The notes beneath the pieces are model-generated. The model ran no database searches. It worked only from the letters and a program-made list of their open reading frames with translations, and had not been told where the DNA came from. A program made the position numbers and the translations under genes. From NCBI GenBank assembly GCA_943367595.1, contig CALRJS020000001.1, positions 1-64,000 on the forward strand: a stretch of DNA of 64,000 nt. The letters run 5' to 3'. Numbering within the stretch: the first letter of the stretch is position 1; each line of letters opens with the position of its first letter. Source of the stretch: MW101C3 sp943367595. Lineage in GTDB: Bacteria > Cyanobacteriota > Cyanobacteriia > PCC-6307 > Cyanobiaceae. Positions 52,045 through 60,803 of this stretch are shown piece after piece.

Positions 52045-52652
52045 CGGCAGAACGCCGCCGCGTTGGGAACCAGATTCACCACCCGCGAGATCATGGTCAC
52101 GCCGTCGACGGAGACCGTGTAGGTCCACTCCAGGCGATTGGCGGCAGGATCGGCGACGGTGGGGCCGGTGCGGGTGAGCGAGACACCCGGTGGGGCGGCG
52201 GGGGGCTCCGGAAAGGCGGCGATCATGGTTTCGGCCACGGCGCCGTTCTGGCAGGCCGCCGGCAGATTGCCGCTGGCCGCGGGGGAATCTCCAAGGGTGC
52301 CGTTCGGCGCCGGCAGAGGTGTTGAGCTGGCGGTGGCATCGGCGCAGTTGCCGGCGGCCTCGGTCGCCAGGGCCGCTTCGGTGCATTCCCCACCGCAGCA
52401 GGTGAAGCGTTCATTGAGATCCCGGATCATGGCGAGATCCTGGGCAATCAACTGCTCCAGCTCGTCGACGTTGCCCGTGGGGCGGCCGGAGCGGTTGCTC
52501 ACCAGCAAGGTGACGGTGGTGCCGCTGACCACAATGGTGATCAGGATCGCCGCGAGCAGAAACTCCACCAGGCTGAAAGCGGCGTTGGTACCGCCTTCGT
52601 TGCCAGCACCGACGCGCCGCAGGCGATGAATCCGCAGGAGTTTGGAGGTCAT
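52041..52652 (-). CDS. minor pilin-like protein (PilV-like)
   Basis: 203 residues from the ATG giving MTSKLLRIHRLRR. The site NAAFSLVEFLLAAILITIVV has Ala instead of Gly at -1, as in the two major pilins of this window, Phe at +1 and Glu at +5. Cys-rich middle (FTCCGGECTEAA). Ends NRLEWTYTV...VVNLVP...AAAFCR, paralogous to the 44482-45078 product. With the next gene it duplicates that two-gene arrangement. Confidence 0.78.
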   Translation of the reverse strand: MTSKLLRIHRLRRVGAGNEGGTNAAFSLVEFLLAAILITIVVSGTTVTLLVSNRSGRPTGNVDELEQLIAQDLAMIRDLNERFTCCGGECTEAALATEAAGNCADATASSTPLPAPNGTLGDSPAASGNLPAACQNGAVAETMIAAFPEPPAAPPGVSLTRTGPTVADPAANRLEWTYTVSVDGVTMISRVVNLVPNAAAFCR

Positions 52653-53140
52653 GCAGGGGCGAAGGCGAGAGCCCGATGCGGAGGCTTCATGGCGGAGGCA
52701 GAACGGGCTGCCTGACGCGGGAGGACAGGGCTCGTGGATGGGCTGGTGAAGGGGAGGCCGAACGGCAGCGGCAGAGCGGACAAGGAAGCGTGCGCTGGCC
52801 CGAGCTTGCACAATGGCGACCGGCGCCGGCCTGAAAAATGAGGAAGAAAGCGAGGGAAGTGAGCGGCTAAAGTTAAGGATAGGTGAGAGTCGGAAGGAAA
52901 ATGACTAAGGACCTCCTCAACATAGACGCAAATTCTTGTTGATCTGTTCAGTTTGGGGTGTTCAGGAAACTCAGAGGATCGTGCCCGAAGGCTTTGGCCT
53001 TGGCTTCCGGGCTTTCACCGAATCCTGGAATCAAAAGCAACGGGGGTTCCACGCGTGCCCGCTGGGGGGTTCATACACTCATTTCCAGCTAGGCCATCGT
53101 GACCATCCAGGCATGACGACTCCCGCCGCAGGCTCGCTCG
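52653..53140. other. gene-free interval before the histidine kinase
   Basis: The first 150 bases could extend the pilin frame upstream but look like shadow coding. From 52850 to 53140 the sequence is less GC-rich and likely holds the divergent promoters of the pilin pair and the histidine kinase. No boxes could be assigned with confidence and no RNA structure was recognised. Confidence 0.4.
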
Positions 53141-54610
53141 TTGCCTGAGAACGTGCCACCACGGCGGCGGCGCTCGCGGGCTTCGATCCGCCGTCAACTG
53201 CAGTTCACCAGCCTGCTGGTGATCCTCGCCGGCTACACCGTGCTGCTGTTCTCCAACAACCTGATTGCGGCGAAGGTGCGGCGTGACCGGCACCGGCAGA
53301 CGGTGTTTGAAGTGCACCAGGCGCTGATGCGGGCTCCGGTGCCACGCACCGCCGCGGACATCCAGGCGCGGCTGGAGCGGTTGCTCAGCCCGGGACTGCT
53401 CATCTGGGTGGAGACGGCCGCTGGCAAGCCCTTTCGGGTCACCCAGAAGGAAAACACCTTCGGACTCGGGCCGTTGGGCCCGCTGGCTGCCCAACTGGCG
53501 TTCATCGCCAGGGGGCAGCCCAACCCGGTGCCTGTGCAGCTCAGCGGCAGCGCCTTCCTGTTGTCCACCCAGCCGGTGCGGTTGTCCGGTGGTGGGGCCC
53601 AGCTGCGCTACATGGAGGATTTCACCGCGGATGTGCGGCGGGAACTCAACGCCCAGGATCTGCTGATTGCGGTGGCGGTGCTCACCGCTCTGTTCACCAG
53701 CGTGCTGATGCGCCTGGCCCTTGACCGGGGCCTGCTGCCGTTGGGGCGGCTCAGCGCCCGGCTGGAAGACGTGACGCTGCCCACGCAAAGCCTCTCGAGT
53801 CGGGGCCTGCAGGTGGAGGAGCAACCGATGGAACTGCAGCAGATCGCTGCTGCCTTCAACGATCTGCTCAACCGGCTCGCCGCCTCCTGGGAGCGGCAGA
53901 GCTCATTCGTCGACGGCGTGGCCCACGAGCTGCGCACGCCGATCACCTTGATCAGTGGGTATGCGCAGCGCCTGCGGCGCCAGATCCCCTCCAGTGCCCC
54001 GGAAAGTCGGCCCCTGGCGCTGATCGAGAGCGAATCCGCCCGCATGGGCCGCCTGGTGACTGACCTGCTCGACATCGCCAGGGACGATGCCGGCCGCCTC
54101 GATCTGGCGCTGCGGGAACTGGATCTGGATCAGGAGCTGCTCGAGGCCTATGAGCGGCTCACCGTTCACGCCGCCGGCCGCCTGAAGCTGATCCCTTCGG
54201 AACAGATGGAGCCCTTGCGGGCCTGGGGCGATGCCGATCGGCTGCAGCAGTGCCTCACCAACCTGGTGGAGAACGCTCTGAAGCACACGCCGCGGGGTTG
54301 TCTGATCGAGCTGTTCGCGGCGGGCGACCGCCACGAGGTGGTGGTGCACGTGCGCGATCACGGTCCGGGTGTGCACGCCGGCGACCGCCGACGCATCTTC
54401 GATCGGTTCGTGCGCGGTGCTCCCGCCACCGGGGTGCCCGCCAATGTGGTGGGCAGCGGCAGCGGCCTGGGGTTGTCGGTGGTGAAGCTGCTGATGGAGC
54501 GGATGGGCGGATCGGCGCGCGTGGGGGAAACCCCTGGTGGCGGGGCCGATTTTCAGCTCAAGTTCCTGAAGTTCAACCCCGTCCGGCAGGGGGGCCCTCC
54601 TTCAGCATGA
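53141..54610 (+). CDS. sensor histidine kinase
   Basis: 489 residues from a TTG (LPENVPPRRRRSR). Two membrane helices (about 20-43 and 172-192) flank a periplasmic region of about 130 residues; then a HAMP-like linker and the DHp motif VAHELRTPITLISGY (His262). The ATPase has NLVENALKHTP (N box), DHGPGV (G1) and GSGSGLGLSVVK (G2). The ligand is unknown. Its 3' end overlaps the convergent response-regulator gene by 38 bases, so partner status is inferred from adjacency. Confidence 0.92.
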   Translation: MPENVPPRRRRSRASIRRQLQFTSLLVILAGYTVLLFSNNLIAAKVRRDRHRQTVFEVHQALMRAPVPRTAADIQARLERLLSPGLLIWVETAAGKPFRVTQKENTFGLGPLGPLAAQLAFIARGQPNPVPVQLSGSAFLLSTQPVRLSGGGAQLRYMEDFTADVRRELNAQDLLIAVAVLTALFTSVLMRLALDRGLLPLGRLSARLEDVTLPTQSLSSRGLQVEEQPMELQQIAAAFNDLLNRLAASWERQSSFVDGVAHELRTPITLISGYAQRLRRQIPSSAPESRPLALIESESARMGRLVTDLLDIARDDAGRLDLALRELDLDQELLEAYERLTVHAAGRLKLIPSEQMEPLRAWGDADRLQQCLTNLVENALKHTPRGCLIELFAAGDRHEVVVHVRDHGPGVHAGDRRRIFDRFVRGAPATGVPANVVGSGSGLGLSVVKLLMERMGGSARVGETPGGGADFQLKFLKFNPVRQGGPPSA

Positions 54611-55301
54611 AGCCCACGCCGCGAACGGTCTGCACCAGGGTGGGCTGACCGTCCTGCTCGATCTTGCGCCGCAGATAACGGATGTAGACGTCGAGGAGGT
54701 TGTCGTCGCCGTAGTGGTTTTCGCCCCACACGGTCTGCAGGATCGTTTCGCGCTTGAGCACGCGGTTCGGTTCCGAGAGCAGGCACACCAGCAGGTCGTA
54801 CTCGCGCACGGTGAGGTTGATGGGCACGCCATTGCGGCTCACTTCGCGGCTGCCGGTGTTCACCACGAGGTTGGCGAGGCTCAGCACTTCCCCGGCTGCC
54901 GGCTCATCGGGGCGGACGGCCCGGCGAATGAGGGCTCGTACCCGGGCGAGCAGCTCCTCGATCGAGAACGGCTTGGTGACGTAGTCGTCGGCGCCGGAGT
55001 CGAGCGCCTCGACCCGTTCGCGCACGTCGTCGCGGGCGGTGAGCATCAGCACCGGAGCGGTGATGCCGCTGCTGCGCATGCGGCGGCACACCTCCACGCC
55101 GGAGAAGTCGGGCAGGGTCCAATCGAGGACCACGAGCTCGAACTCCTGGTCGCGGATGTGGGAGAGGGCGTTCTGGCCGTTGTCGGCCTCCGCGACGCAA
55201 TAGCCCTCCACCTTCAGCTCCTGGCTGAGGAAACGGCGCAGCTCGAGATCGTCGTCGACGATCAGCACCCGATGGTCGAAGGCTTCAGCCAGGTCGGTCA
55301 T
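54573..55301 (-). CDS. OmpR/PhoB-family response regulator
   Basis: 242 residues. Receiver domain: acidic pocket VDDD, phospho-acceptor Asp60 in VVLDWTLPDFSG, Thr/Lys switch at MLTARDD and YVTKPF (Lys110). The winged-helix DNA-binding domain follows (NLTVREYDLLVCLLSEPNRVLKRETILQTVWG; LDVYIRYLRRKIE). Such proteins bind direct repeats; candidate repeats are upstream of the permease gene. It is encoded convergently with the histidine kinase. Confidence 0.94.
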   Translation of the reverse strand: MTDLAEAFDHRVLIVDDDLELRRFLSQELKVEGYCVAEADNGQNALSHIRDQEFELVVLDWTLPDFSGVEVCRRMRSSGITAPVLMLTARDDVRERVEALDSGADDYVTKPFSIEELLARVRALIRRAVRPDEPAAGEVLSLANLVVNTGSREVSRNGVPINLTVREYDLLVCLLSEPNRVLKRETILQTVWGENHYGDDNLLDVYIRYLRRKIEQDGQPTLVQTVRGVGFMLKEGPPAGRG

Positions 55302-55398
55302 CGCAAAAAGTCGCCCATCATCTTCAGTGTGCGTCTGTGGAGGCGAGGTGGGGCGACTGCAGCACCGCGCTAGGCGCTAAAGCGTATCAACCGCTACT

Positions 55399-55444
55399 GT
55401 TCTCACGATGAGTTCCGGTTCTCACCGGCCTCTCACCCTATAAT
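55399..55444 (+). promoter_or_regulatory. candidate promoter with TCTCAC direct repeats
   Basis: TATAAT at 55439-55444 sits 39 bases before the permease start. Upstream lie three copies of TCTCAC (GTTCTCAC twice, CCTCTCAC once) starting at 55399, 55418 and 55429. No good -35 box is seen, which would fit an activated promoter. The region is also upstream of the divergent response regulator. Confidence 0.4.
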
Positions 55445-55483
55445 CACCACAAGCTCTAAGGTCCAAGCCCTGGCACGCCCCTG

Positions 55484-56359
55484 ATGCCCCTCTCTTCATC
55501 ACCACTGGTCTCGCGTCTGTTCAGCTGGCAGCCAGCCGGGCTGTCCGGGCGCATCGCCCGCTGGGGGCTTGTGGTGGTGCTGGCGTATGCGCTGGTGGCC
55601 GTGCTCGCGCCGCTGCTGGTGCAGGCGGGCGTGCTGCCCGAACCCAATGCCGGCCTGGACAACCCCATCTATGCGGGGCCGTCGCTGACCCACTGGTGTG
55701 GCACCGACCGCCTCGGCCGTGATGTGTGCAGCCGCACCCTGGCGGGCAGCGGCGTCGCCCTGCAGGTGGTGCTGCTGGCGCTGGTGGTGGCGCTGGCGAT
55801 CGGTGTACCCCTGGGCATGGTGAGCGGCTACCTGGGCGGCCCGGTTGACCGGCTGCTGGTGCTGCTGATGGACACGCTCTACACCCTGCCGGTGCTGCTG
55901 CTGTCGGTGGTGCTGGCCTTTCTGTTGGGCCGTGGCCTGCCGAATGCGGCAGCGGCGTTGTGTGTGGTGTATGTGCCGCAGTATTTCCGCGTGGTGCGCA
56001 ACCAAACCGCCCAGGTGAAAGCGGAGCTTTATGTGGAAGCCGCCCGCTCGCTCGGGGCTGGTCCGCTCTGGATCCTGCGTCACTATCTGCTGCGCAATGT
56101 GATCACCTCGGTGCCGGTGTTGCTCACCCTCAATGCGGCTGATGCGGTGCTGGTGCTTGGCGGGCTTGGATTTCTCGGCCTGGGGCTGCCCGAATCGATT
56201 CCCGAGTGGGGCGGTGATCTGCAGCAGGCGCTCACCGCTGTGCCCACGGGCATCTGGTGGACGGCTCTTTATCCCGGCCTGGCGATGTTCGTGCTGGTGC
56301 TGGGATTGTCGTTTCTGGGTGAAGGCCTGGAGAGCTGGTTGAGCGGCGAAGAGGGGTGA
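55484..56359 (+). CDS. ABC transporter permease, DppC/OppC (peptide/nickel) type
   Basis: 291 residues. Six hydrophobic segments. The N-terminal HWCGTDRLGRDVCSRTLAGS is the DppC-family signature, and the cytoplasmic EAA loop is YVEAARSLGAGPLWILRHYLLRN. ETGGxxx-type ending replaced by FLGEGLESWLSGEEG. No partner permease, binding protein or ATPase is nearby, so its transporter must be encoded elsewhere. Nickel import would fit the hydrogenase, but peptide import is equally likely. Confidence 0.9.
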   Translation: MPLSSSPLVSRLFSWQPAGLSGRIARWGLVVVLAYALVAVLAPLLVQAGVLPEPNAGLDNPIYAGPSLTHWCGTDRLGRDVCSRTLAGSGVALQVVLLALVVALAIGVPLGMVSGYLGGPVDRLLVLLMDTLYTLPVLLLSVVLAFLLGRGLPNAAAALCVVYVPQYFRVVRNQTAQVKAELYVEAARSLGAGPLWILRHYLLRNVITSVPVLLTLNAADAVLVLGGLGFLGLGLPESIPEWGGDLQQALTAVPTGIWWTALYPGLAMFVLVLGLSFLGEGLESWLSGEEG

Positions 56360-56615
56360 TTCTTCAAGGGGCCATGCCCTTCTTCACCCCCCTACCTGTG
56401 CCAGGCGGCTGCTCGGAATTTGCACTGAAGATTCTCCACGACCAGGGCCTGATCGGCAGCTGGTCGATTGCGCTGGAGAGGGTAATTCCCGGCACGGGTC
56501 GTTCTGTGAAGATCTCAGCATCAAGGCCTGAACCCGTTGCCCAGCTGCCCGATTCCGCCATTCATTTGCTACAATAAGACCGGTGATCAAACCAGCCCCA
56601 AGCCCCTTCAGGCCC

Positions 56616-57041
56616 ATGAAACTTTCTTCCAAGACCCAGCTCCAGCTGATCCGCACCCTCAATCGCCGCCGTGGCATTGCCCGCGCCTTCACGCTCGTTG
56701 AGCTGATGATCGTTGTGGCGATCGTGGGTGTGCTGTCCGCCGTGGCTCTGCCCACCTACCTGAACGCCCGGAACGCCGCCGCCGCCGGTGCTGTGGTGGG
56801 TGAAGCGATCGGTATCGCCAAAGAGTGCGCCACCGCCGCTGCCTCTGATATTGATACCGGCGTCACCACTGGCTCCGCCAACGTGACGGTCTCCTGTGGT
56901 ATCACCGGTGGCACTGTCAGTGGTTCGTTCGCTACTGGCTCCTCCGGCATCCGTTGCCTCACCTCCTCCTCCGCTGCTGCCGACAAAACAGCCACGGTTA
57001 CCGTCACCGACAAGGGCGCCATTACCTGCGCCTTCTCCTGA
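56616..57041 (+). CDS. major type IV pilin (PilA-type), copy 1
   Basis: 141 residues from the ATG giving MKLSSKTQLQLI. The leader ends RGIARA, then FTLVELMIVVAIVGVLSAVA: Ala replaces Gly at -1, with Phe(+1) and Glu(+5). The N-terminal helix continues LPTYLNARNAAAAGAVVGEA, characteristic of cyanobacterial PilA. Four Cys (KECATAAA, VSCGITG, IRCLTSS, ITCAFS) could form two disulfides; Thr/Ser abundance offers glycosylation sites. It is followed by a terminator. Confidence 0.9.
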   Translation: MKLSSKTQLQLIRTLNRRRGIARAFTLVELMIVVAIVGVLSAVALPTYLNARNAAAAGAVVGEAIGIAKECATAAASDIDTGVTTGSANVTVSCGITGGTVSGSFATGSSGIRCLTSSSAAADKTATVTVTDKGAITCAFS

Positions 57042-57074
57042 TTGCTCTTGTCAGCTATCCCTGACTTCTCATCG

Positions 57075-57099
57075 AAGCCCCTCATTGGGCTTTTTTTTT
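57075..57099 (+). terminator. rho-independent terminator after pilin copy 1
   Basis: AAGCCC pairs with GGGCTT across the six-base loop CTCATT, and T9 follows at once. It begins about 34 bases after the pilin stop. The rest of the interval up to 57398 is A/T-richer and probably holds the promoter of copy 2. Confidence 0.9.
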
Positions 57100-57398
57100 C
57101 CATTTCTTGCCTGGCAGTGAGGAGTTGCTCGCGCTGCGCGATCAGTAGGTTCCAGCCTTGGCCGTGCAGCGATCACTGCAAGGCAGGCTGAATTGAACAC
57201 AGGCTTCGGATGGTTGCATCTACGGGCTCTGCGACCGATACTCCAGCCATGACCGATCAATGGGCGAATCGCTGCAGGGGAAGTCGGCAATCGAATTGCC
57301 TATAAAAGCATAACTACATTACGAATCTGTTTGAATACACCGATTTCCGGACTATTGTTCATCTACTGGCGAAGCGGGCTGAGGCCGAGTGAGGTCGT

Positions 57399-57824
57399 AT
57401 GCGACTGACGTCCAAAACCACACTCCTGCTGATCCGCTCCCTGCGGACCCGCCGCAGTTTTCCCCGCGCCTTCACGCTCGTCGAGCTGATGATCGTTGTG
57501 GCGATCGTGGGTGTGCTCTCTGCCATTAGCCTGCCCACCTATCTGAATGCACGGAATGCTGCTGCTGCCGGCGCTGTGGTGGGTGAAGCCATCGGCGTCG
57601 CCAAAGAATGCGCCACTGCTGCTGCTTCTGATGTGGACACTGGCGTCACCACAGGGTCCACGAATGTCACCGTGGTCTGCAATACCGGCGGCGGCACTGT
57701 TTCCGTGGCCTTTGCACCCGGGACTATCGGCATTCAGTGCTTAGGTGATAAGTCAGCTGCAACAGATGGCGCAGCAACGATCACTGTTTCGGATAAGGGC
57801 GTGATGACCTGTGTCTTCTCATGA
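57399..57824 (+). CDS. major type IV pilin (PilA-type), copy 2
   Basis: 141 residues, same length as copy 1. FTLVELMIVVAIVGVLSAIS after a leader ending in RA; the region from the cleavage site to about residue 80 is nearly identical to copy 1, whereas the C-terminal D-region differs in about half the positions while keeping the four cysteines. This is a tandem duplication with divergence of the exposed part. It stands alone as a cistron, with a convergent glycosyltransferase gene after it. Confidence 0.9.
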   Translation: MRLTSKTTLLLIRSLRTRRSFPRAFTLVELMIVVAIVGVLSAISLPTYLNARNAAAAGAVVGEAIGVAKECATAAASDVDTGVTTGSTNVTVVCNTGGGTVSVAFAPGTIGIQCLGDKSAATDGAATITVSDKGVMTCVFS

Positions 57825-57850
57825 GTTTGGCTTCAGTCGACAACCACCGA

Positions 57851-60142
57851 TCAGCTTTGGTGGTGGGCGATCATCTGCTTGAAGGCTGATTCGAGGTGCT
57901 GGGTGAGATGTTTGCCGTCAAAGAGCTGGCTTGCCAACACCTCGGCTTGAAGCGATTGTTTGCCGGCGCGCAGCGCAGGCACCTTGCTGGAGAGCTCGAT
58001 AAGCGTGGCTGCAAATTCCTCCTCTGTGTCGCAGATCCATTCCGGCTTACTTAGCCCCGCAACGATCGAGGCACTCATACGTGCGGCCATGGTTTGGCCG
58101 CGAATGGCCACCAGCGGCACCCCCATGGAGAGGGCATTGAAGGCGGTGGTGGAGCTGCTCCAAGGCGTGGTGTCCAGTGCGACGTCGATCTGGTTGTGGC
58201 AAAGCATGTGCTCCTGCCAAGTCTTGGTCCACGGAAAGAAGCTGACGCGGTTGCTGGCTACGCCGTGGCACTCCAGCGATTCCAGGATCCTTCGGCGTGC
58301 GGCTTCAAACACCGTGTTTCGATCCTTGATGACAAGGGTGGCTTCGGGCACGGCGCGAAGGGCGCTGGCCCAATAGCCGAGCGTTTCTTCTCTGATCTTC
58401 GCCACTTGGCCGAAGGAGCCCCACACCGGTGCTGTTGACTCAGCCGTGGAGCAAGCAAGAGGTGGTTCAGCGTAAGGCTTGCAGGCGAGCCAGGGGCGGT
58501 TCAACCGCCAGGGCTTTTCGGTGAAAAAGGGATCCAGCGCCTCAGGCAGCAATTCATGGTCGACAATGATGTAGTCGATCGTGCTCAGGCCTGTTGTGGC
58601 GTGATAGCCGATGTAATGGCACTGGATTGGAGCACAGCGCTCCGAGAGGACCTTCAGGCTATTGTGTTCAGTATTTCCAGACGTTTCAATGAGGATGTCA
58701 TAGCACCTTGAGCGAAGAATCTCTCTAGCAGTTGCGATATCTTTGTCGTACAAGTTGATGAGGTAGTCGACTTTTTGAGTAAGAATTGAGGTGCTCGGAT
58801 CTTTGCGTAAATATGGAACAATAAGTTCTGCGTGAACCGTGTTTCTGTCGTAATGGGAGAGAAAGGAATCAAGAAAAGTGCTTACCACGTGATGACCAAT
58901 CTCTGCGGAGACAATTCCAATTCGGACTTTCCCTTTTTCTGGTTTGGCTGGCTGGCTTGTCTCTGTTCTGTCTGATCGCGTAGGCTGCGAAGAGATGGAG
59001 TTCTGCGTTATTTCTTTCCAGCAAGCCATCGATGTTTGCAACATCGCATCTCTATATCGTGTGCCTCCGATGGAATAGGAGAATAGTAGGCCTTCCCACG
59101 CTTCAGGATGCTTTGGCTGCAGGCGAATCGCTTCCTGAAGATGAGCAATTGCTTCCTCAAGAAAGCCCTGGTCTCTCTTGTAAATCGCGAGGTTTACGAT
59201 CGCATCGGCAAAATCTGGCTGCAGATCTACAGCGCGTTGCATGCATTGTTCGGCTTCAACAAGATTTCCTGTGCTTCGCAGGCAATTCCCTTTTGTGAAA
59301 TGAGCACCGGGATTCTCCGGCTCAAGCTTAAGTGCCTGTTCGCAAGCGGCTAAAGCTTGAGAGACATCGCCAAGTTCAATTAGGCAGAATGCCTGCTCAA
59401 CCCAAAGCGAAACGGAATTTGGAGATGCAGAGAGATAAACAGCATTAGAAAAAGCCGCCTGCTCTAGGAGTCTTGCTTCTCGTAGTGCTATCCCTAAGCA
59501 GAGAGCGGTGTGTGAATCGGTGGGATTGTCGTCCAGTCTGGTTTGGTAGATTGTGAAAATCTGGTTAGATAGCTTTCGGCTAAGACGAGCAACATCAAGA
59601 AGCAGCTCAGGCTCTTCCGCATTCAGCTCCAGGTACCTCTTGAAGCAGAAGAATGCTCCCACGGCTCTCCCTAGTGTTCGAAAGGCAACGCCCTGGTGGC
59701 GATGGGCTAACTGAAATTGTGGGTTGCAAGCTAGGGCTTTTCGGTAGTAACGGATTGCCTCTTTGGGGTTGTTACCCTCTTGCTGGTAGGCAACGCCCAG
59801 GTTGTAGAAACCATTGGCATAGCCAGGGTCAATCTTGATGCTCTGGTGAAGCAGCACCAGCGCTTCTTCATACCTGCCGCTCAGCCTGCACAGGTTGCCA
59901 AGGTTGCAGCACACGCTGGCATCGCTGAATCCTTGGGCGATGAGCTGGCGGTAGATCTGTTCGGCTTCTAAGTGGTGTCCGTTCTTGCACAGCTCCAGGG
60001 CGTTGGCCTTGGCCTCCATCCATCTCTGTCGACGATCGCCAGCTTTCTGCTGGTCGCATGGCCGGTCATCCGTCACGCTGAGTGGCAAGCCAAGGTCTGA
60101 GTCCTGTCTTTCAGAGTTCTTTTCGCCCTGTTGACCTGCCAT
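57851..60142 (-). CDS. TPR + SPINDLY/OGT-type (GT41) glycosyltransferase
   Basis: 763 residues from the ATG giving MAGQQGEKNSERQ; an ATG at 60217 would add 25 residues. About nine TPR-like repeats fill the first half (SVCCNLGNLCRLSGRYEEAL, NGFYNLGVAYQQEGNNPKEA, and so on). The C-terminal catalytic part follows the O-GlcNAc-transferase pattern: IGIVSAEIGHHVVSTFLDSF, QCHYIGYHATTG, GSFGQVAKIREETLGYWASAL and DVALDTTPWSSSTTAFNALS. Such proteins glycosylate Ser/Thr of proteins, often pili or S-layers in bacteria. The gene is A/T-richer than the pilins beside it. It converges on pilin copy 2. Confidence 0.9.
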   Translation of the reverse strand: MAGQQGEKNSERQDSDLGLPLSVTDDRPCDQQKAGDRRQRWMEAKANALELCKNGHHLEAEQIYRQLIAQGFSDASVCCNLGNLCRLSGRYEEALVLLHQSIKIDPGYANGFYNLGVAYQQEGNNPKEAIRYYRKALACNPQFQLAHRHQGVAFRTLGRAVGAFFCFKRYLELNAEEPELLLDVARLSRKLSNQIFTIYQTRLDDNPTDSHTALCLGIALREARLLEQAAFSNAVYLSASPNSVSLWVEQAFCLIELGDVSQALAACEQALKLEPENPGAHFTKGNCLRSTGNLVEAEQCMQRAVDLQPDFADAIVNLAIYKRDQGFLEEAIAHLQEAIRLQPKHPEAWEGLLFSYSIGGTRYRDAMLQTSMACWKEITQNSISSQPTRSDRTETSQPAKPEKGKVRIGIVSAEIGHHVVSTFLDSFLSHYDRNTVHAELIVPYLRKDPSTSILTQKVDYLINLYDKDIATAREILRSRCYDILIETSGNTEHNSLKVLSERCAPIQCHYIGYHATTGLSTIDYIIVDHELLPEALDPFFTEKPWRLNRPWLACKPYAEPPLACSTAESTAPVWGSFGQVAKIREETLGYWASALRAVPEATLVIKDRNTVFEAARRRILESLECHGVASNRVSFFPWTKTWQEHMLCHNQIDVALDTTPWSSSTTAFNALSMGVPLVAIRGQTMAARMSASIVAGLSKPEWICDTEEEFAATLIELSSKVPALRAGKQSLQAEVLASQLFDGKHLTQHLESAFKQMIAHHQS

Positions 60143-60233
60143 TGTTTGGAGAATCTGACTGTATGCAATCCCTACCAGTTTCGCATGGCGATGTGGGCCT
60201 GCCATGGACGGCCCCATCCTGCTTCGATACGGC

Positions 60234-60803
60234 TTAGTCAGCGATTGGTTTTCTTGCTGTCATGTTGAGGCTGATTCTTGTGCCTTTGTATTCCATTTCG
60301 CTGGTGTCAGCGAAGAAGCCAAGGCTTTCGACTCTCTTGATGGAATCAAATCCTGTGACTCTAAGGAACTCGGTCAAAAACTCCTCGTTGAGGCCGGTGT
60401 AATGATAGTCAAACGCATCAGTGTGACCACCGAACATCATTCGCATCACCATGAACCTCTCGTCAAGATTAAGTCGCTCTTTATTGAGCATTAATTCGGA
60501 GAGGGTGTCGAGGTCGGGAACGCTTAGAAAGAGAGTGCCGCCAGGAGTTATTACTCTCCTCCATTCGCTAAGGGTCAGAGCTAGCTCGGCTGTGTAGTCG
60601 AGGTGTTCAACGACGTGCGAGGCGTACACCTTGTCAAAGGTGTTGTCGGCAAATCGGGACAGATCGTTGGCGTTGCCAACATGATCAACGTGTTCTCCTG
60701 CGATGGCATTGAATACTTCCCATCCGGGATGGGCGGCGGACCCGCCGATGTGCAGGTTGCGCTGCTCTGCCTTGCCGGAGTTTGCGGTGATTGGGTCACT
60801 CAT
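60234..60803 (-). CDS. class I SAM-dependent methyltransferase
   Basis: 189 residues from the ATG giving MSDPITANSGKAEQ; an upstream start at 60845 is possible. LHIGGSAAHPGWEVFNAIAG, then ANDLSRFADNTFDKVYASHVVEHLDY (acidic motif and post-I), then WRRVITPGGTLFLSVPDLDTL. This Methyltransf_11 pattern is usual in glycan clusters. It precedes the OGT-like gene on the same strand by about 90 bases and shares its lower GC, so both may have been acquired together. Confidence 0.85.
   Translation of the reverse strand: MSDPITANSGKAEQRNLHIGGSAAHPGWEVFNAIAGEHVDHVGNANDLSRFADNTFDKVYASHVVEHLDYTAELALTLSEWRRVITPGGTLFLSVPDLDTLSELMLNKERLNLDERFMVMRMMFGGHTDAFDYHYTGLNEEFLTEFLRVTGFDSIKRVESLGFFADTSEMEYKGTRISLNMTARKPIAD

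Noticed and set aside
55484..56359. Calling the permease a dedicated nickel importer for the hydrogenase
   Set aside because: The DppC family includes peptide and nickel permeases; it is 26 kb from hox and has no partner genes, so only the family is supported.
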